A stretch of 64,000 bases of DNA from Marinobacter sp. DY40_1A1 (GTDB taxonomy: Bacteria > Pseudomonadota > Gammaproteobacteria > Pseudomonadales > Oleiphilaceae): NCBI RefSeq assembly GCF_016597815.1, contig NZ_VCHA01000004.1, positions 1 to 64,000 of the forward strand. The letters run 5' to 3'. Shown in pieces: positions 35,703-44,829 of this stretch; the stretch's first letter is position 1; every line of letters starts with the position of its first letter. The notes beneath the pieces were generated by a model. The model ran no database searches. It was not told where the DNA came from and worked only from the letters and a program-made list of their open reading frames with translations. The position numbers and the translations under genes are program-made.

Positions 35703-38615
35703 CTATTGAGGCAATGTCGCAATCCACTGCTGATTGCTACCACCATGGTGCTGCCACATCACCAAAGCCTGGCCTGCTGCATCCATAGCGTATTGGCTGT
35801 TTTGTTTCAGCCGGAAGGATTTATCGGCATGCTGCTCGAACTGCTGAGCCGCACTGGCACTGCAAGCGGCGAGCACCAGCGGTGTGTTGTTGGTGGTCTG
35901 GGCCGAGCTGGACACACACAAGCCGGGATCAAGCCCGGAGCGCAACACGCCCAACGTGGGCTGCCATTGCCACAACTGAGCGTCGGCTCCTGAGCAGGCC
36001 GCAAGGTTCAGTTGAGCACCGACACCGCTCGCAGAGAGGCACAAGCCAGACTTGGCGCTGCGATACTCTGCCCAGCGAGCGCTTGCAGAATCCATGCGCA
36101 ACTCCCATTGCTGGTTCGCGTTACCGTGGGACTGCCAGAATCCTACCCAACCGCTGCCATAGGCATCCAGAGAGTGGTTATTGCTGCCCGCATTGGTTAT
36201 CCGCTGCCCGGAGTACTGCCAGCTTTGCTGTGTACTGCCGTTACACGCCTGCAGGTTGGGATAGCCGTTGTTCCAGGGCGTACCATTGTTATCCAGGCAG
36301 AATGCATCGTCGCCTTCCTGGTTGGAGATCGTTCCCTGTGCGAGATCGAACAACCACCGCTGATCCCGGGCCAGAGGCTGGCAGGCGTAATGATCTACCC
36401 AGGCACCACTGGTTACGCCATCGTCGTTCCCCGGAATATCCATGCAGGTGTTGGTACCACGGTTATAGATAGTGACGTAGCTCGGCAACGGATTCACAAA
36501 CTGGCGATTCGTGTTGCCGCGAGCCCGTTCCCACATCTGCAGATAGGCTTCTGCGGAGTTCATAACAGACTCATATACGCGGCTAGGCGCACGCTCACGA
36601 ATATCCTGAATGTGATCAGCAACCAGACCATAATGCGCCATGCCATCAGAGTTGAGATCGAAACTGCGATTGCCGGTAATCTGCTTGTCTACCGTAAACC
36701 CGAACTCCGTAGTGAATGGATACACAAGTGGTGATACCGCAACACTTGCGCGGGGGCCGGGCTGGTTCCCGATTCCGCTCATGTCGGTAGAGAAGGTCAC
36801 ACCCGGCAGATAATCCGTGGCCTCGACCTTGTCCAGAAACCCGGAAATCGCGTCGCCAATCGTGTCCGCATCGCTGTTATAGGGCGCCAGAATGCCGCCA
36901 AGTTCAGCAATCCGAACCGCATTCGGATGCACAGTCCCGTTCGTACCGGCATGCATGTGGCTGTGGCCGGAAATCAGCCCGGAGTACTGTCGCGCCTCGG
37001 CAATATCGAGCACGGCTTCGTGGCTATGCTGGGACATATGATCCACCTCGATGACCATGCCCATATCCATCAGCCGGTTCACCAGATAAATACCAAGATC
37101 GGTTAGCCCGCGATTGTTGCACTGGCCCGTGGTTTCATCGTAGTTGGTAGAGCCACTCACCCCCAGCAAGCCTTCGAGTCCGAACAGTCCCAGGTCGTTA
37201 ATCATCATCTGGCCTTCGGTTTCCCCAGCACAGGCACTGGTGGAGAAATACCGGCCGGTCGACAGGTTGTTGCCCACATTGATTAACCCGCCTTCAATTC
37301 TGGCGCCACCAAACTGGTTATCAAACCGGTGAATGGGGTAGACCACACGAACACCCAGGTCGTGATACTTTTGCAATTGGGCATCCACATAAGCTTGGGA
37401 GCAGGTTTGATCTTTCAGGCCGCAGTTAAAGAGCTCGGAAGCCTCGATGCCCAAAACAATCGCCATCTTGCCATCAGCGATAACCTGTCTGGCTTGTTCG
37501 GGGGAGCTTACCAACCGGAAGAATCCCTTGCCCGGGCCGCCAGCCTGAGCGTCCACATAGGCCTGCATTTCATGCAAGCGGAGAATCTGAAGATCGATAC
37601 TCTCCATCGTATTACAGCTGTTGGTACCGCCCCAGCTCTGTGGCAACAGGGTGGATTGCAGATTACACAGAACTTCGTTTTCTACCAGATGGGTCACCAT
37701 CATGCGCTGCCCACCCAGGAAGGCCCGCTCGATCCAGCGATAGTAATACCCGGTATGAGACAAGCTCTGGTGGTTGGGCCAGAAAGGAAAGTCTGGCCAG
37801 CCCGCGGTGTCGTAGCGGAAGTTGATATCGTTGAAGCCCATCAGGTTGCCGATAACATCCAGCGAGCCATTGGGGCCGTGAACATCGGAACTGTCTGCCA
37901 GCGCTTTGGTTACACCAAAGGGATGAAAAGGATCACCGCCCATCATCGTGCCACCCATGAATTCGTAGGAGGTGATGTGAGTGTGTGCATCAATAGAACC
38001 GCGAACCGGTGCGTTCGCACTTCCTTTAAGCTGATCCCGGTCTCCGGCAATATTCAACTCGGCCTCAGGGAAATCTGCACAGTTTTCCGCGGGTACAAGG
38101 CGAAACCAGTCTTCACTGTTCCTGTTCCAGGGGTTCAACAAATCAATAAAATAGATGCCCCGGCTATTCCAGTTATGCCGTAGTTGGCGCTTCAGGTACA
38201 GACTGGTGAACTTGAATTGGTGCTCTCCAGCCTCCTCACGCTGGTCGATACGCCAATTGGCATGCTGGGCGGGATCGGTTCCCGCTGTGATTTCAGCCGG
38301 GAGCCTTGTATCCAGAAAGCGACCGGCTTGGTCGCGCATCAGGTAGGTACCAAGCCCGCTGGGCTTGAAGTAAAAACTTGCCGCTTGCCCGGCATTCTCT
38401 GCCCTGAAGTCAAAACTCCAGCCATTATTAATGGTGCCATTGGTCTTATAGCGGCGCATATACCGGTCATTGTGTAATGATTGAACTGCATAACAACCCT
38501 GTGCAAGCCCAAACACTGCGTCTGAGCCTTCTTCAAATGCATGGGCTTCAGAGGCATGGGCTGTTGAACCAAGTAAGGTGGCGGCTCCGAAGAGCGCCAA
38601 GATGAATCGAGCCAT
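35703..38615 (-). CDS. Secreted metallohydrolase (membrane-dipeptidase/M19-like) with ricin-type lectin repeats
   Basis: A signal peptide (STAHASEAH) is followed by a beta-trefoil-like domain (residues about 40-180) and a TIM-barrel hydrolase. Metal-site motifs are DAHTHITSYEF (about 208), VIEVDHMSQHSHEAVLDIAE (about 522) and GLISGHSHMHAG (about 545), in the order seen in renal-dipeptidase-like enzymes. The C-terminus (about 715-970) contains several QxW ricin B repeats (ARDQRWLFDL, STQQSWQYSG, GSNQQWIATL). At 970 residues it is far longer than a plain M19 enzyme. The substrate is unknown; lectin domains at both ends suggest glycan or cell-surface attachment. Confidence 0.7.
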   Translation of the reverse strand: MARFILALFGAATLLGSTAHASEAHAFEEGSDAVFGLAQGCYAVQSLHNDRYMRRYKTNGTINNGWSFDFRAENAGQAASFYFKPSGLGTYLMRDQAGRFLDTRLPAEITAGTDPAQHANWRIDQREEAGEHQFKFTSLYLKRQLRHNWNSRGIYFIDLLNPWNRNSEDWFRLVPAENCADFPEAELNIAGDRDQLKGSANAPVRGSIDAHTHITSYEFMGGTMMGGDPFHPFGVTKALADSSDVHGPNGSLDVIGNLMGFNDINFRYDTAGWPDFPFWPNHQSLSHTGYYYRWIERAFLGGQRMMVTHLVENEVLCNLQSTLLPQSWGGTNSCNTMESIDLQILRLHEMQAYVDAQAGGPGKGFFRLVSSPEQARQVIADGKMAIVLGIEASELFNCGLKDQTCSQAYVDAQLQKYHDLGVRVVYPIHRFDNQFGGARIEGGLINVGNNLSTGRYFSTSACAGETEGQMMINDLGLFGLEGLLGVSGSTNYDETTGQCNNRGLTDLGIYLVNRLMDMGMVIEVDHMSQHSHEAVLDIAEARQYSGLISGHSHMHAGTNGTVHPNAVRIAELGGILAPYNSDADTIGDAISGFLDKVEATDYLPGVTFSTDMSGIGNQPGPRASVAVSPLVYPFTTEFGFTVDKQITGNRSFDLNSDGMAHYGLVADHIQDIRERAPSRVYESVMNSAEAYLQMWERARGNTNRQFVNPLPSYVTIYNRGTNTCMDIPGNDDGVTSGAWVDHYACQPLARDQRWLFDLAQGTISNQEGDDAFCLDNNGTPWNNGYPNLQACNGSTQQSWQYSGQRITNAGSNNHSLDAYGSGWVGFWQSHGNANQQWELRMDSASARWAEYRSAKSGLCLSASGVGAQLNLAACSGADAQLWQWQPTLGVLRSGLDPGLCVSSSAQTTNNTPLVLAACSASAAQQFEQHADKSFRLKQNSQYAMDAAGQALVMWQHHGGSNQQWIATLPQ

Positions 38616-38876
38616 GATCCTGTCCTTTTATTGTGTGTTATATCGGATTGACTGGGTGGATCCGTCACAAACAATAGGAGCAGGACCTGGCTGGCGCCAC
38701 AGCAAGAGGTTTGCATAACATGAAAGAGCTGTGCAGTTTCTTGAATGCGTGTCAGTACGGGCCAGGTGGCAGGTTATGACATCCACCACCAACACTTGCT
38801 TCAAAATCGAAGGAACGTGGTTCTAACCCGCCTGACACGGGTACAATTTACCTACTATTCGCTGAGGAGAATCGAT

Positions 38877-40046
38877 ATGGCTTCCGCTCCATGGAATGAC
38901 CTGCTGCTGCTGGATAAACAACTGGATGAAACCGAACGTCAGGTTCGGGACAGCATTCGCAGCTTTTGCGACCAACGCCTTATGCCAGGCATTCTTGAAG
39001 CAAACCGCCATGAAAAGTTCGACCGCAGCATTTTCAATCAGATGGGCGAACTGGGCATGCTTGGCGCTACCCTGCCCGAGGAATACGGCGGCCCTGGCCT
39101 GAACCACGTTAGCTACGGCCTGATCGCCCGCGAGGTAGAGCGTGTTGATTCTGCCTACCGCTCGGCACTGAGCGTTCAGTCCTCACTGGTAATCCACCCG
39201 ATTCATGCGTTCGGGCAAGAAGCGCTCAAGCAACGCCTTCTGCCCAAACTGGCCTCAGGCGAGTTGGTCGGCTGCTTCGGCCTGACCGAGCCCAACCACG
39301 GATCTGACCCGGGCAGCATGGAAACCCGCGCCAAGAAAACAGACGGTGGCTACCTGCTGAGCGGCTCCAAAACCTGGATCACCAACTCTCCCATCGCCGA
39401 TGTTTTTGTGGTCTGGGCCAAGCTGGACGGCAAGGTGAGCGGGTTTGTTATCGAGCGCGACGGCGCCAAAGGCCTCGACACCCCGAAGATCGAAGGCAAG
39501 TTCTCACTGCGTGCATCCGACACTGGTTCAATCTTTATGGATGAGGTGTTTGTACCGGAGGAAAACAAACTGGAGGTAGAAGGCCTGAAAGGCCCGTTCA
39601 GTTGCCTGAACAAAGCCCGCTTTGGTATCAGCTGGGGCTCGTTGGGCGCTGCCGAGTTCTGCTGGCATGCAGCCCGCAGTTACACCCTTGAGCGAACGCA
39701 GTTCGGTCGACCACTGGCCGCCAACCAGTTGATCCAGAAAAAGCTGGTGGACATGCAGACCGAAATCACTCTGGGCCTTCAGGGGGCATTGCAACTGGGC
39801 CGAATGATGGATGCCGGTGATGCCACGCCCGATGCAATTTCCCTGCTAAAACGCAACAACTGCGGCAAGGCCCTGGACATTGCACGGGTTGCCCGCGACA
39901 TGCATGGTGGGAACGGTATATCAGACGAATACCACGTGATCCGCCATGTTATGAATCTGGAGGCGGTGAATACCTATGAAGGCACCCACGATGTTCACGC
40001 CCTGATTCTGGGCCGCGGCCAGACAGGCATAGCAGCGTTTAGCTAG
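38877..40046 (+). CDS. gcdH: Glutaryl-CoA dehydrogenase (acyl-CoA dehydrogenase family)
   Basis: This FAD enzyme converts glutaryl-CoA to crotonyl-CoA in lysine, tryptophan and glutarate breakdown. The sequence [58 protein letters not shown] and [17 protein letters not shown] follow the glutaryl-CoA branch. The catalytic Glu lies in [23 protein letters not shown] precedes the ATG at 38877, so the longer open frame from 38745 is rejected. The length of 389 residues is normal. It stands alone, with no CoA transferase or regulator beside it. Confidence 0.92.
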   Translation: MASAPWNDLLLLDKQLDETERQVRDSIRSFCDQRLMPGILEANRHEKFDRSIFNQMGELGMLGATLPEEYGGPGLNHVSYGLIAREVERVDSAYRSALSVQSSLVIHPIHAFGQEALKQRLLPKLASGELVGCFGLTEPNHGSDPGSMETRAKKTDGGYLLSGSKTWITNSPIADVFVVWAKLDGKVSGFVIERDGAKGLDTPKIEGKFSLRASDTGSIFMDEVFVPEENKLEVEGLKGPFSCLNKARFGISWGSLGAAEFCWHAARSYTLERTQFGRPLAANQLIQKKLVDMQTEITLGLQGALQLGRMMDAGDATPDAISLLKRNNCGKALDIARVARDMHGGNGISDEYHVIRHVMNLEAVNTYEGTHDVHALILGRGQTGIAAFS

Positions 40047-40058
40047 CAACACACTCTG

Positions 40059-41027
40059 CTAGCCCTTCGCCACACCAAACAGGCGGTCCGTGAATTTTAC
40101 GCACCAAGCGGCCGCCTGAACTTGAACAATATATGCCAGTGCGATCAATAAGGCCGCATCCGCGCCCTCCTCGCCAAATACACCCATGGCGATCGCCAGC
40201 GCTATGGACAGGTTCCGCATGACCGTGCCGTACACCAGCGCAATGGCATCACCCCGCGGGAACAGCGCCTTGCCAACAAGCGTACTGATAACAAAATTCA
40301 GTGCGTATATAAGTAACAGAGGTATCAGGTACGCCAGCAGCGACCCCGGATTGTTCAGAATATCCTGCGACTTCAGCGCCATGGAAACAAACACCACACC
40401 CAGAACACCAAGAGTAGAGAAGGGTGGAAACTTGGGTTTGATGTTCTCCTGAAACTCTTCCTGGCCGTGCTTTGATATGAGCGCCCGCTGGGTGAAATAA
40501 CCCAACGCCAATGGCAAAAATACAATCAGCGCGATCTGCATGAACACCTGTGAAACCGGAATCTCAATCACCGCGCCTAGCAGGCCTTTGAGATAGAGCG
40601 GCGCAAGCAGGGAGCCGGCAATCAGGCCCACTACCGTCATCCGCACCGCAGCAGGCACGTTGCCTTTGGCGAAGCCTGTCCAGGATATGGTCATGCCGGA
40701 GGTTGGAAGCAAGGACGTTAATAGGAGCGCCAGCCTGGCGAAAGGCTCATCCGGGAAGAAGAGCAAACCTGCGCCATAACCTATAGCAGGAACCAGAACA
40801 AAGTTGAGCAGCTGAGTTACCCACATCAACTTGCCACCCCCGGGCTGCAACAACTGGCGCAGATTCATGGTGACCATCATGGGGTAAACCATCAGGAAGG
40901 TGAGTGGGAGTATCGCCCACCGCAACGGACTTGGCTCCACAATCTGCCCGGCAAGAAAGCCGGCAATCATGGCGAGCGGAATACTCCAAACCAGATGCTT
41001 CTGCATCCAGAATAGTAATGGCCACAT
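40059..41027 (-). CDS. Bile-acid:sodium-symporter/ACR3-fold transporter
   Basis: The protein has 322 residues and about ten hydrophobic helices. Motifs typical of the arsenite-permease/BASS fold are visible: LTSLLPTSGMTISWTGFAKG, VRMTVVGLIAGSLLAPLYL and YGTVMRNLSIALAIAMGVFG. The ACR3 cysteine signature was not seen, so arsenite export is not assured. An ATG at 41027 with GGAGGAAG is preferred to GTG at 41048. It follows a small conserved gene by 24 bp and the two are probably co-transcribed. Confidence 0.8.
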   Translation of the reverse strand: MWPLLFWMQKHLVWSIPLAMIAGFLAGQIVEPSPLRWAILPLTFLMVYPMMVTMNLRQLLQPGGGKLMWVTQLLNFVLVPAIGYGAGLLFFPDEPFARLALLLTSLLPTSGMTISWTGFAKGNVPAAVRMTVVGLIAGSLLAPLYLKGLLGAVIEIPVSQVFMQIALIVFLPLALGYFTQRALISKHGQEEFQENIKPKFPPFSTLGVLGVVFVSMALKSQDILNNPGSLLAYLIPLLLIYALNFVISTLVGKALFPRGDAIALVYGTVMRNLSIALAIAMGVFGEEGADAALLIALAYIVQVQAAAWCVKFTDRLFGVAKG

Positions 41028-41051
41028 AGGTCTTCCTCCCCCGAACACAGG

Positions 41052-41441
41052 TTAACTGTTACGAAGCGCCAGTGCCCAGGCACGCATGGCTTCGTTGGCT
41101 GGCGCCTGCGGGGCATCCATAAAGCTCACCACAAAATGATCCCCCATATCGGCAATGCCAATGGAGCGGGGTCTTACCGCCAACACAAAGGGGTTCGGAA
41201 GCGCACGCCCAAAGCAGAACACCACGTTTATTGCGGCTTGAATATCAGGCGCGACATCACCTTCGATTTCACGGCTGTGGGCCAGGTGATCAAACATGGT
41301 GATATAGGAGACTCTGGGAGCCTCTTCTATGCAGCGTTTAAAGTAATCCGCAATCTGCTCGGCAGATTCATATTGAGTTTCAGACTTTTTGATATCCAAA
41401 ACGGTGATGGGGTACTTTTCCTGAAAGTTCAGCTGCTTCAT
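41052..41441 (-). CDS. Small cytoplasmic protein, DUF6858-like
   Basis: The 129-residue protein has no signal or membrane segment. It begins MKQLNFQEKYPITVLDIKKS and ends EAPANEAMRAWALALRNS-like; central blocks YITMFDHLAHSRE, NVVFCFGRALPNPFVLAVRP and SIGIADMGDHFVVSF recall DUF6858, as I remember it. The function is unknown. Its tight pairing with the transporter at 40059 suggests a shared substrate or regulatory role. The 150 bp before it, towards the P450 operon, contains only short repeats. Confidence 0.7.
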   Translation of the reverse strand: MKQLNFQEKYPITVLDIKKSETQYESAEQIADYFKRCIEEAPRVSYITMFDHLAHSREIEGDVAPDIQAAINVVFCFGRALPNPFVLAVRPRSIGIADMGDHFVVSFMDAPQAPANEAMRAWALALRNS

Positions 41442-41588
41442 GCCGGCCTCTAAAGTTTGTCAGCGAAATGCGGATGTAAACCGCATTGCTGAGCGACCCT
41501 GGCTCGATCTGCGTTCAAGGTCTCCCAGCCCTTTCAACAAGGCTAGGCCAGAAACACACAAAGCACAGTGACAAAGTCACCAAGCAAG

Positions 41589-42866
41589 CTACGCAGTTTG
41601 TGAGCAACCCCCGACAGTGACCAGCACCGGGCTATCCGCCAGCAGCAACTCCTTGACCGGCACAGACTCATCCGCAAACCGGTCCGGCTGAACAGCCAGG
41701 TTTTGCGCGATGATTCGTTTACTCAACAGATACTCCTGTGGGCGATTTACACAGTCTGCAGCAATCAACCTCCCTTCTTTAAAATAGAAAGCCGCAAAAC
41801 TTCGCCCGGTGAACCTGTCGCCGCGAATAACCAGCTGGTCATAACCCTGGCTCAGGCCGGCAATCTGCAGTTTCAGGTTGTACTGGTCGGACCAGAACCA
41901 GGGCAGAAACTCTGAGGCACTGCTTTTGCCACAAACAGACGCAGCAGCAATTTTGGCCTGTTCCGTAGCATTAGGAACAGACTCCAGGCGGATTCGGCAA
42001 CCGTAGAGCCTGTTTAACTGATTAGCACAATCCCCTGCGGCAACAATGTTCTGATCGTTGGTGCGGCAACCTTCGTCCACCACTATGCCGCTGTCCACGT
42101 TCAGCCCTGCCATCTCTGCAAGTTCCGTATTCGGCATGACCCCCACGCCAACCACAACCAGATGCGCGGGAAACTCGGTGCCATCAGCACAGACAACCTT
42201 CTGCACGCGGCCGTTGCCGGAGAATCCTGCAACAGGCACATGAGTGTGAATGCACACACCACTTTCCGTGTGTACCCGATGGTAAAACTCGGATACCTCG
42301 AGCGCGGTTACCCGCCCCAGTATTCGCGGCCCTCTTTCCAGCAGGGTGACCTGCATGCCCAGTTGCCGTAGCGATGCTGCTGTTTCCAGGCCAACATACC
42401 CGCCGCCAATGATCACGGCATGCTGACCTTCGGCAACACTCCGTTTGATGGATTCAGCGTCAGCCATATCGCGTAAATAATGAATCCCGTCCAGATCACT
42501 GCCGGGCAGTTCTACCTTCCGGACCCGGGCGCCGGTGCAGAGCGCCAGCTTGTCATAACTCAGCTGTTCACTCTCTCCACCACCCCCAACCAAAGTCAGT
42601 GTCTGCTGATCCCGATTGATGGCAGTAACCCGTCCCTGGCGAAACTGTATATCGTTCTTTTGATAAAACGCAGCCGGGCGTATCGGCAAGCTCTCAGCCG
42701 TTTTCTCACCAGACAAAAACGCCTTGGACAGCGGGGGCCGGTGATAAGGCAAGTGGGGCTCATCACCAATCACCAGGATGTCACCCTCCCAACCTTCCTG
42801 GCGAAGGCTGGTAGTCAGTTGCGCGGCGGCATGGCTGGCGCCGATGACAATGCAGGTGCGGTTCAT
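41589..42866 (-). CDS. FAD-dependent ferredoxin reductase of the CYP153 system
   Basis: This enzyme takes electrons from NAD(P)H to the ferredoxin that feeds the P450. The 425 residues show an N-terminal FAD motif (VIGASHAAAQLTTSLRQEGW), the YHRPPLSKAFLSG block of putidaredoxin/rubredoxin reductases, an NAD-binding motif (VIIGGGYVGLETAASLRQLG) and TNDQNIVAAGDCANQ, which touches FAD. It follows the P450 by four bases. Together with the genes at 42871 and 44321 it completes a class I three-component P450. Confidence 0.9.
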   Translation of the reverse strand: MNRTCIVIGASHAAAQLTTSLRQEGWEGDILVIGDEPHLPYHRPPLSKAFLSGEKTAESLPIRPAAFYQKNDIQFRQGRVTAINRDQQTLTLVGGGGESEQLSYDKLALCTGARVRKVELPGSDLDGIHYLRDMADAESIKRSVAEGQHAVIIGGGYVGLETAASLRQLGMQVTLLERGPRILGRVTALEVSEFYHRVHTESGVCIHTHVPVAGFSGNGRVQKVVCADGTEFPAHLVVVGVGVMPNTELAEMAGLNVDSGIVVDEGCRTNDQNIVAAGDCANQLNRLYGCRIRLESVPNATEQAKIAAASVCGKSSASEFLPWFWSDQYNLKLQIAGLSQGYDQLVIRGDRFTGRSFAAFYFKEGRLIAADCVNRPQEYLLSKRIIAQNLAVQPDRFADESVPVKELLLADSPVLVTVGGCSQTA

Positions 42867-42870
42867 AAGC

Positions 42871-44262
42871 TCATGCCTCCGTGGGTTTGGCGGTCAGCTT
42901 AACGATCATCTTTGAATAACCACGCACAAAGTTGGATTGCACGTATTCTGGCTCTCCAATCACGTCAATCCTGTCAAAGCGCGCCAGCAGCTCTTCCCAC
43001 AAGATGCGCAACTGCAACTCGGCCAAACGGTTGCCCATGCAGCGGTGCACACCAAAGCCGAAGGACAGGTGATTGCGGGCATTTTTGCGATCAATAATGA
43101 ATTGTTCCGGCTGGTCGATAGCGCGTTCGTCGCGGTTGCCCGAGGCGTACCACATGACTACCTTGTCACCCTTCTTGATGACTTGGCCGTTCAGCTCAAC
43201 ATCCTGTGTTGCAACACGGCGCATGTGCGCGAGGGGCGTTTGCCAGCGGATAATTTCTGACACCATATTCGTAATCAGACTGGGATCATTCTTCAGCTTG
43301 GTGAACTCATCCGGGAACCGATTCAGCGCAAACACGCCACCGGTCATGGAGTTACGAGTGGTATCGTTGCCACCGACGATCAACAACGCCAGATTACCCA
43401 GAAACTCCAACGGCCGGTTGATCAAATCTCTGGTTTCGTCATTGCTTTGCAGCAGAGTGATCAAATCAAAGCCAGCTCTTTCCCCGGTTGCCGCTCTCGC
43501 CTTTTTGTCATACCACAGGCGTGAAAAATGCCGGGACATATCCACCATACCGCGGAACAGTTCATCCGAATCGTTCAAACCACCAGTGGATTCAGTGCCT
43601 CCACCGGCCAGATCAGACCAGTAAACGAGCTTGCGGCGATTTTCATAAGGAAAGTCCAACAGAGTTGCCAGCATTCTCGAGGTCAACTCAATGGAGACAT
43701 CCTCCACCCAGTTGAAGGGCCTGTTCAGCGGGAGCTTGTCGAGAACATCCCGGGTACGTTCTCGAATCAACCCTTCCATTTCTTTCAGGTTCTTCGGCGC
43801 GACAGCACCCTGCACGGCAGCACGTTGAACATCGTGCTTGGGTGGATCCATGGCGATGAACATTTCCACCGCAAGCTCATCTGGCGCCTTACCAATAACG
43901 ATAAAAGGCTCTGAGGAAAACAGCTTGTGGTTTTTGTCCACAAACAATATGTCGTCATAGCGTGTAACCGACCAGAAGGGGCCGAATGCGCTGTTCTTCT
44001 GGTAGTGCACCGGGCATTCATCCCGCAAACGCTTAAAGTAAGACTCCCAACGATCTTGCCGGTACAAAAAGGGATTGCTGACATCAACATCTTCTATCGC
44101 CAGCGTTGATACATCCGGAATGGGCGCTTCCACAAACTCCGGAAACTCTTTGTATATGCCCAGTTTGGTTTTGGCCTTGTAAAGCACATGGGCAGCCTTA
44201 ATTTGCAGGGGCATTGGGATAATGGCGGTGCCCTTCTCGGCGAGCTGATTAACGAAATTCAT
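42871..44262 (-). CDS. Cytochrome P450, CYP153A-type alkane terminal hydroxylase
   Basis: CYP153 enzymes hydroxylate the end carbon of medium-chain alkanes and fatty acids. The heme-binding loop FGFGVHRCMGNRLAE contains the thiolate Cys. The I-helix reads GGNDTTRNSMTGG, the ExxR is EIIRW, and MDPPKHDVQRAAVQGAVAPK is the usual CYP153 substrate-region text. The length of 463 residues fits. It lies between a ferredoxin and its reductase and is divergent from an AraC regulator, the arrangement I know from Marinobacter and Alcanivorax. The subfamily is assigned from memory of these motifs. Confidence 0.92.
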   Translation of the reverse strand: MNFVNQLAEKGTAIIPMPLQIKAAHVLYKAKTKLGIYKEFPEFVEAPIPDVSTLAIEDVDVSNPFLYRQDRWESYFKRLRDECPVHYQKNSAFGPFWSVTRYDDILFVDKNHKLFSSEPFIVIGKAPDELAVEMFIAMDPPKHDVQRAAVQGAVAPKNLKEMEGLIRERTRDVLDKLPLNRPFNWVEDVSIELTSRMLATLLDFPYENRRKLVYWSDLAGGGTESTGGLNDSDELFRGMVDMSRHFSRLWYDKKARAATGERAGFDLITLLQSNDETRDLINRPLEFLGNLALLIVGGNDTTRNSMTGGVFALNRFPDEFTKLKNDPSLITNMVSEIIRWQTPLAHMRRVATQDVELNGQVIKKGDKVVMWYASGNRDERAIDQPEQFIIDRKNARNHLSFGFGVHRCMGNRLAELQLRILWEELLARFDRIDVIGEPEYVQSNFVRGYSKMIVKLTAKPTEA

Positions 44263-44320
44263 AATGGGTCCATCCTTGCGGTTATTGTCTTTTTTGAGGG
44301 TGGGGAGTGATCAGAGCTTG

Positions 44321-44641
44321 TTACATCTGAAACTCAGGCAAACGCGCAACCAATCCATCCATCGCATCCGTTGCAATGATCTGGCAAGCCAATCGGGAGG
44401 TGGGCGCTCTATCCGGCGTCATATCCAACATCTGCAACTCCTCATCGCCGGCCTTGCCTGTGGCTGCAATCCAGTCGCCATCAACGATCACGTGGCAGGT
44501 ACCACAGGCCGCTTCACCGCCGCAGTCTGCATCTATGCCAGGCACGCCGTTATTCATGGCTATCTGCATCAGGGATTTACCCGTTTCTATTTCAACAGCG
44601 TGTTCTGCACCGTCGTGTTCGATGAATGTAATACTGCCCAT
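44321..44641 (-). CDS. [2Fe-2S] ferredoxin of the CYP153 system
   Basis: This putidaredoxin-like electron carrier has 106 residues. Its cluster cysteines are in DADCGGEAACGTCHVIVDGD and SRLACQIIAT, spacing C-x5-C-x2-C-xn-C. The ATG at 44641 was chosen because the ferredoxin fold starts there (MGSITFIEHDG) and GGAG precedes it; the open frame to 44737 adds an unrelated leader. It is the first gene of the P450 operon, directly after the regulator-binding repeats. Confidence 0.93.
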   Translation of the reverse strand: MGSITFIEHDGAEHAVEIETGKSLMQIAMNNGVPGIDADCGGEAACGTCHVIVDGDWIAATGKAGDEELQMLDMTPDRAPTSRLACQIIATDAMDGLVARLPEFQM

Positions 44642-44755
44642 ATAGCGCTCCACAAAACCGGTTGATCGTATTGCCACCTGCATCACAGGCGACGGGTAAA
44701 GACATACCTTCGTGTCCGATAACACCAGACTAGGCAATCACAGCCCGGCAAAAGA

Positions 44756-44791
44756 GGTCATTTTTTGACATTGCAGGGTCATTTAAAGACA
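44756..44791. promoter_or_regulatory. Two direct repeats, likely AraC-type operator
   Basis: GGTCATTTTTTGACA (44756-44770) and GGTCATTTAAAGACA (44777-44791) match at 12 of 15 positions and start 21 bp apart, two helical turns, which is the classic half-site spacing of AraC proteins. They lie between the P450 operon and its divergent AraC regulator, about 115 bp from the ferredoxin start and 40 bp from the regulator start, so they could serve both. Confidence 0.6.
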
Positions 44792-44829
44792 CTGTGGTTT
44801 CGAAGCGCTTACTTGAAAGGCGAAATGAA

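Noticed and set aside
40059..41027. Arsenite efflux pump
   Set aside because: The fold is right but the ACR3 cysteine motif and any arsR or arsC neighbour are lacking.
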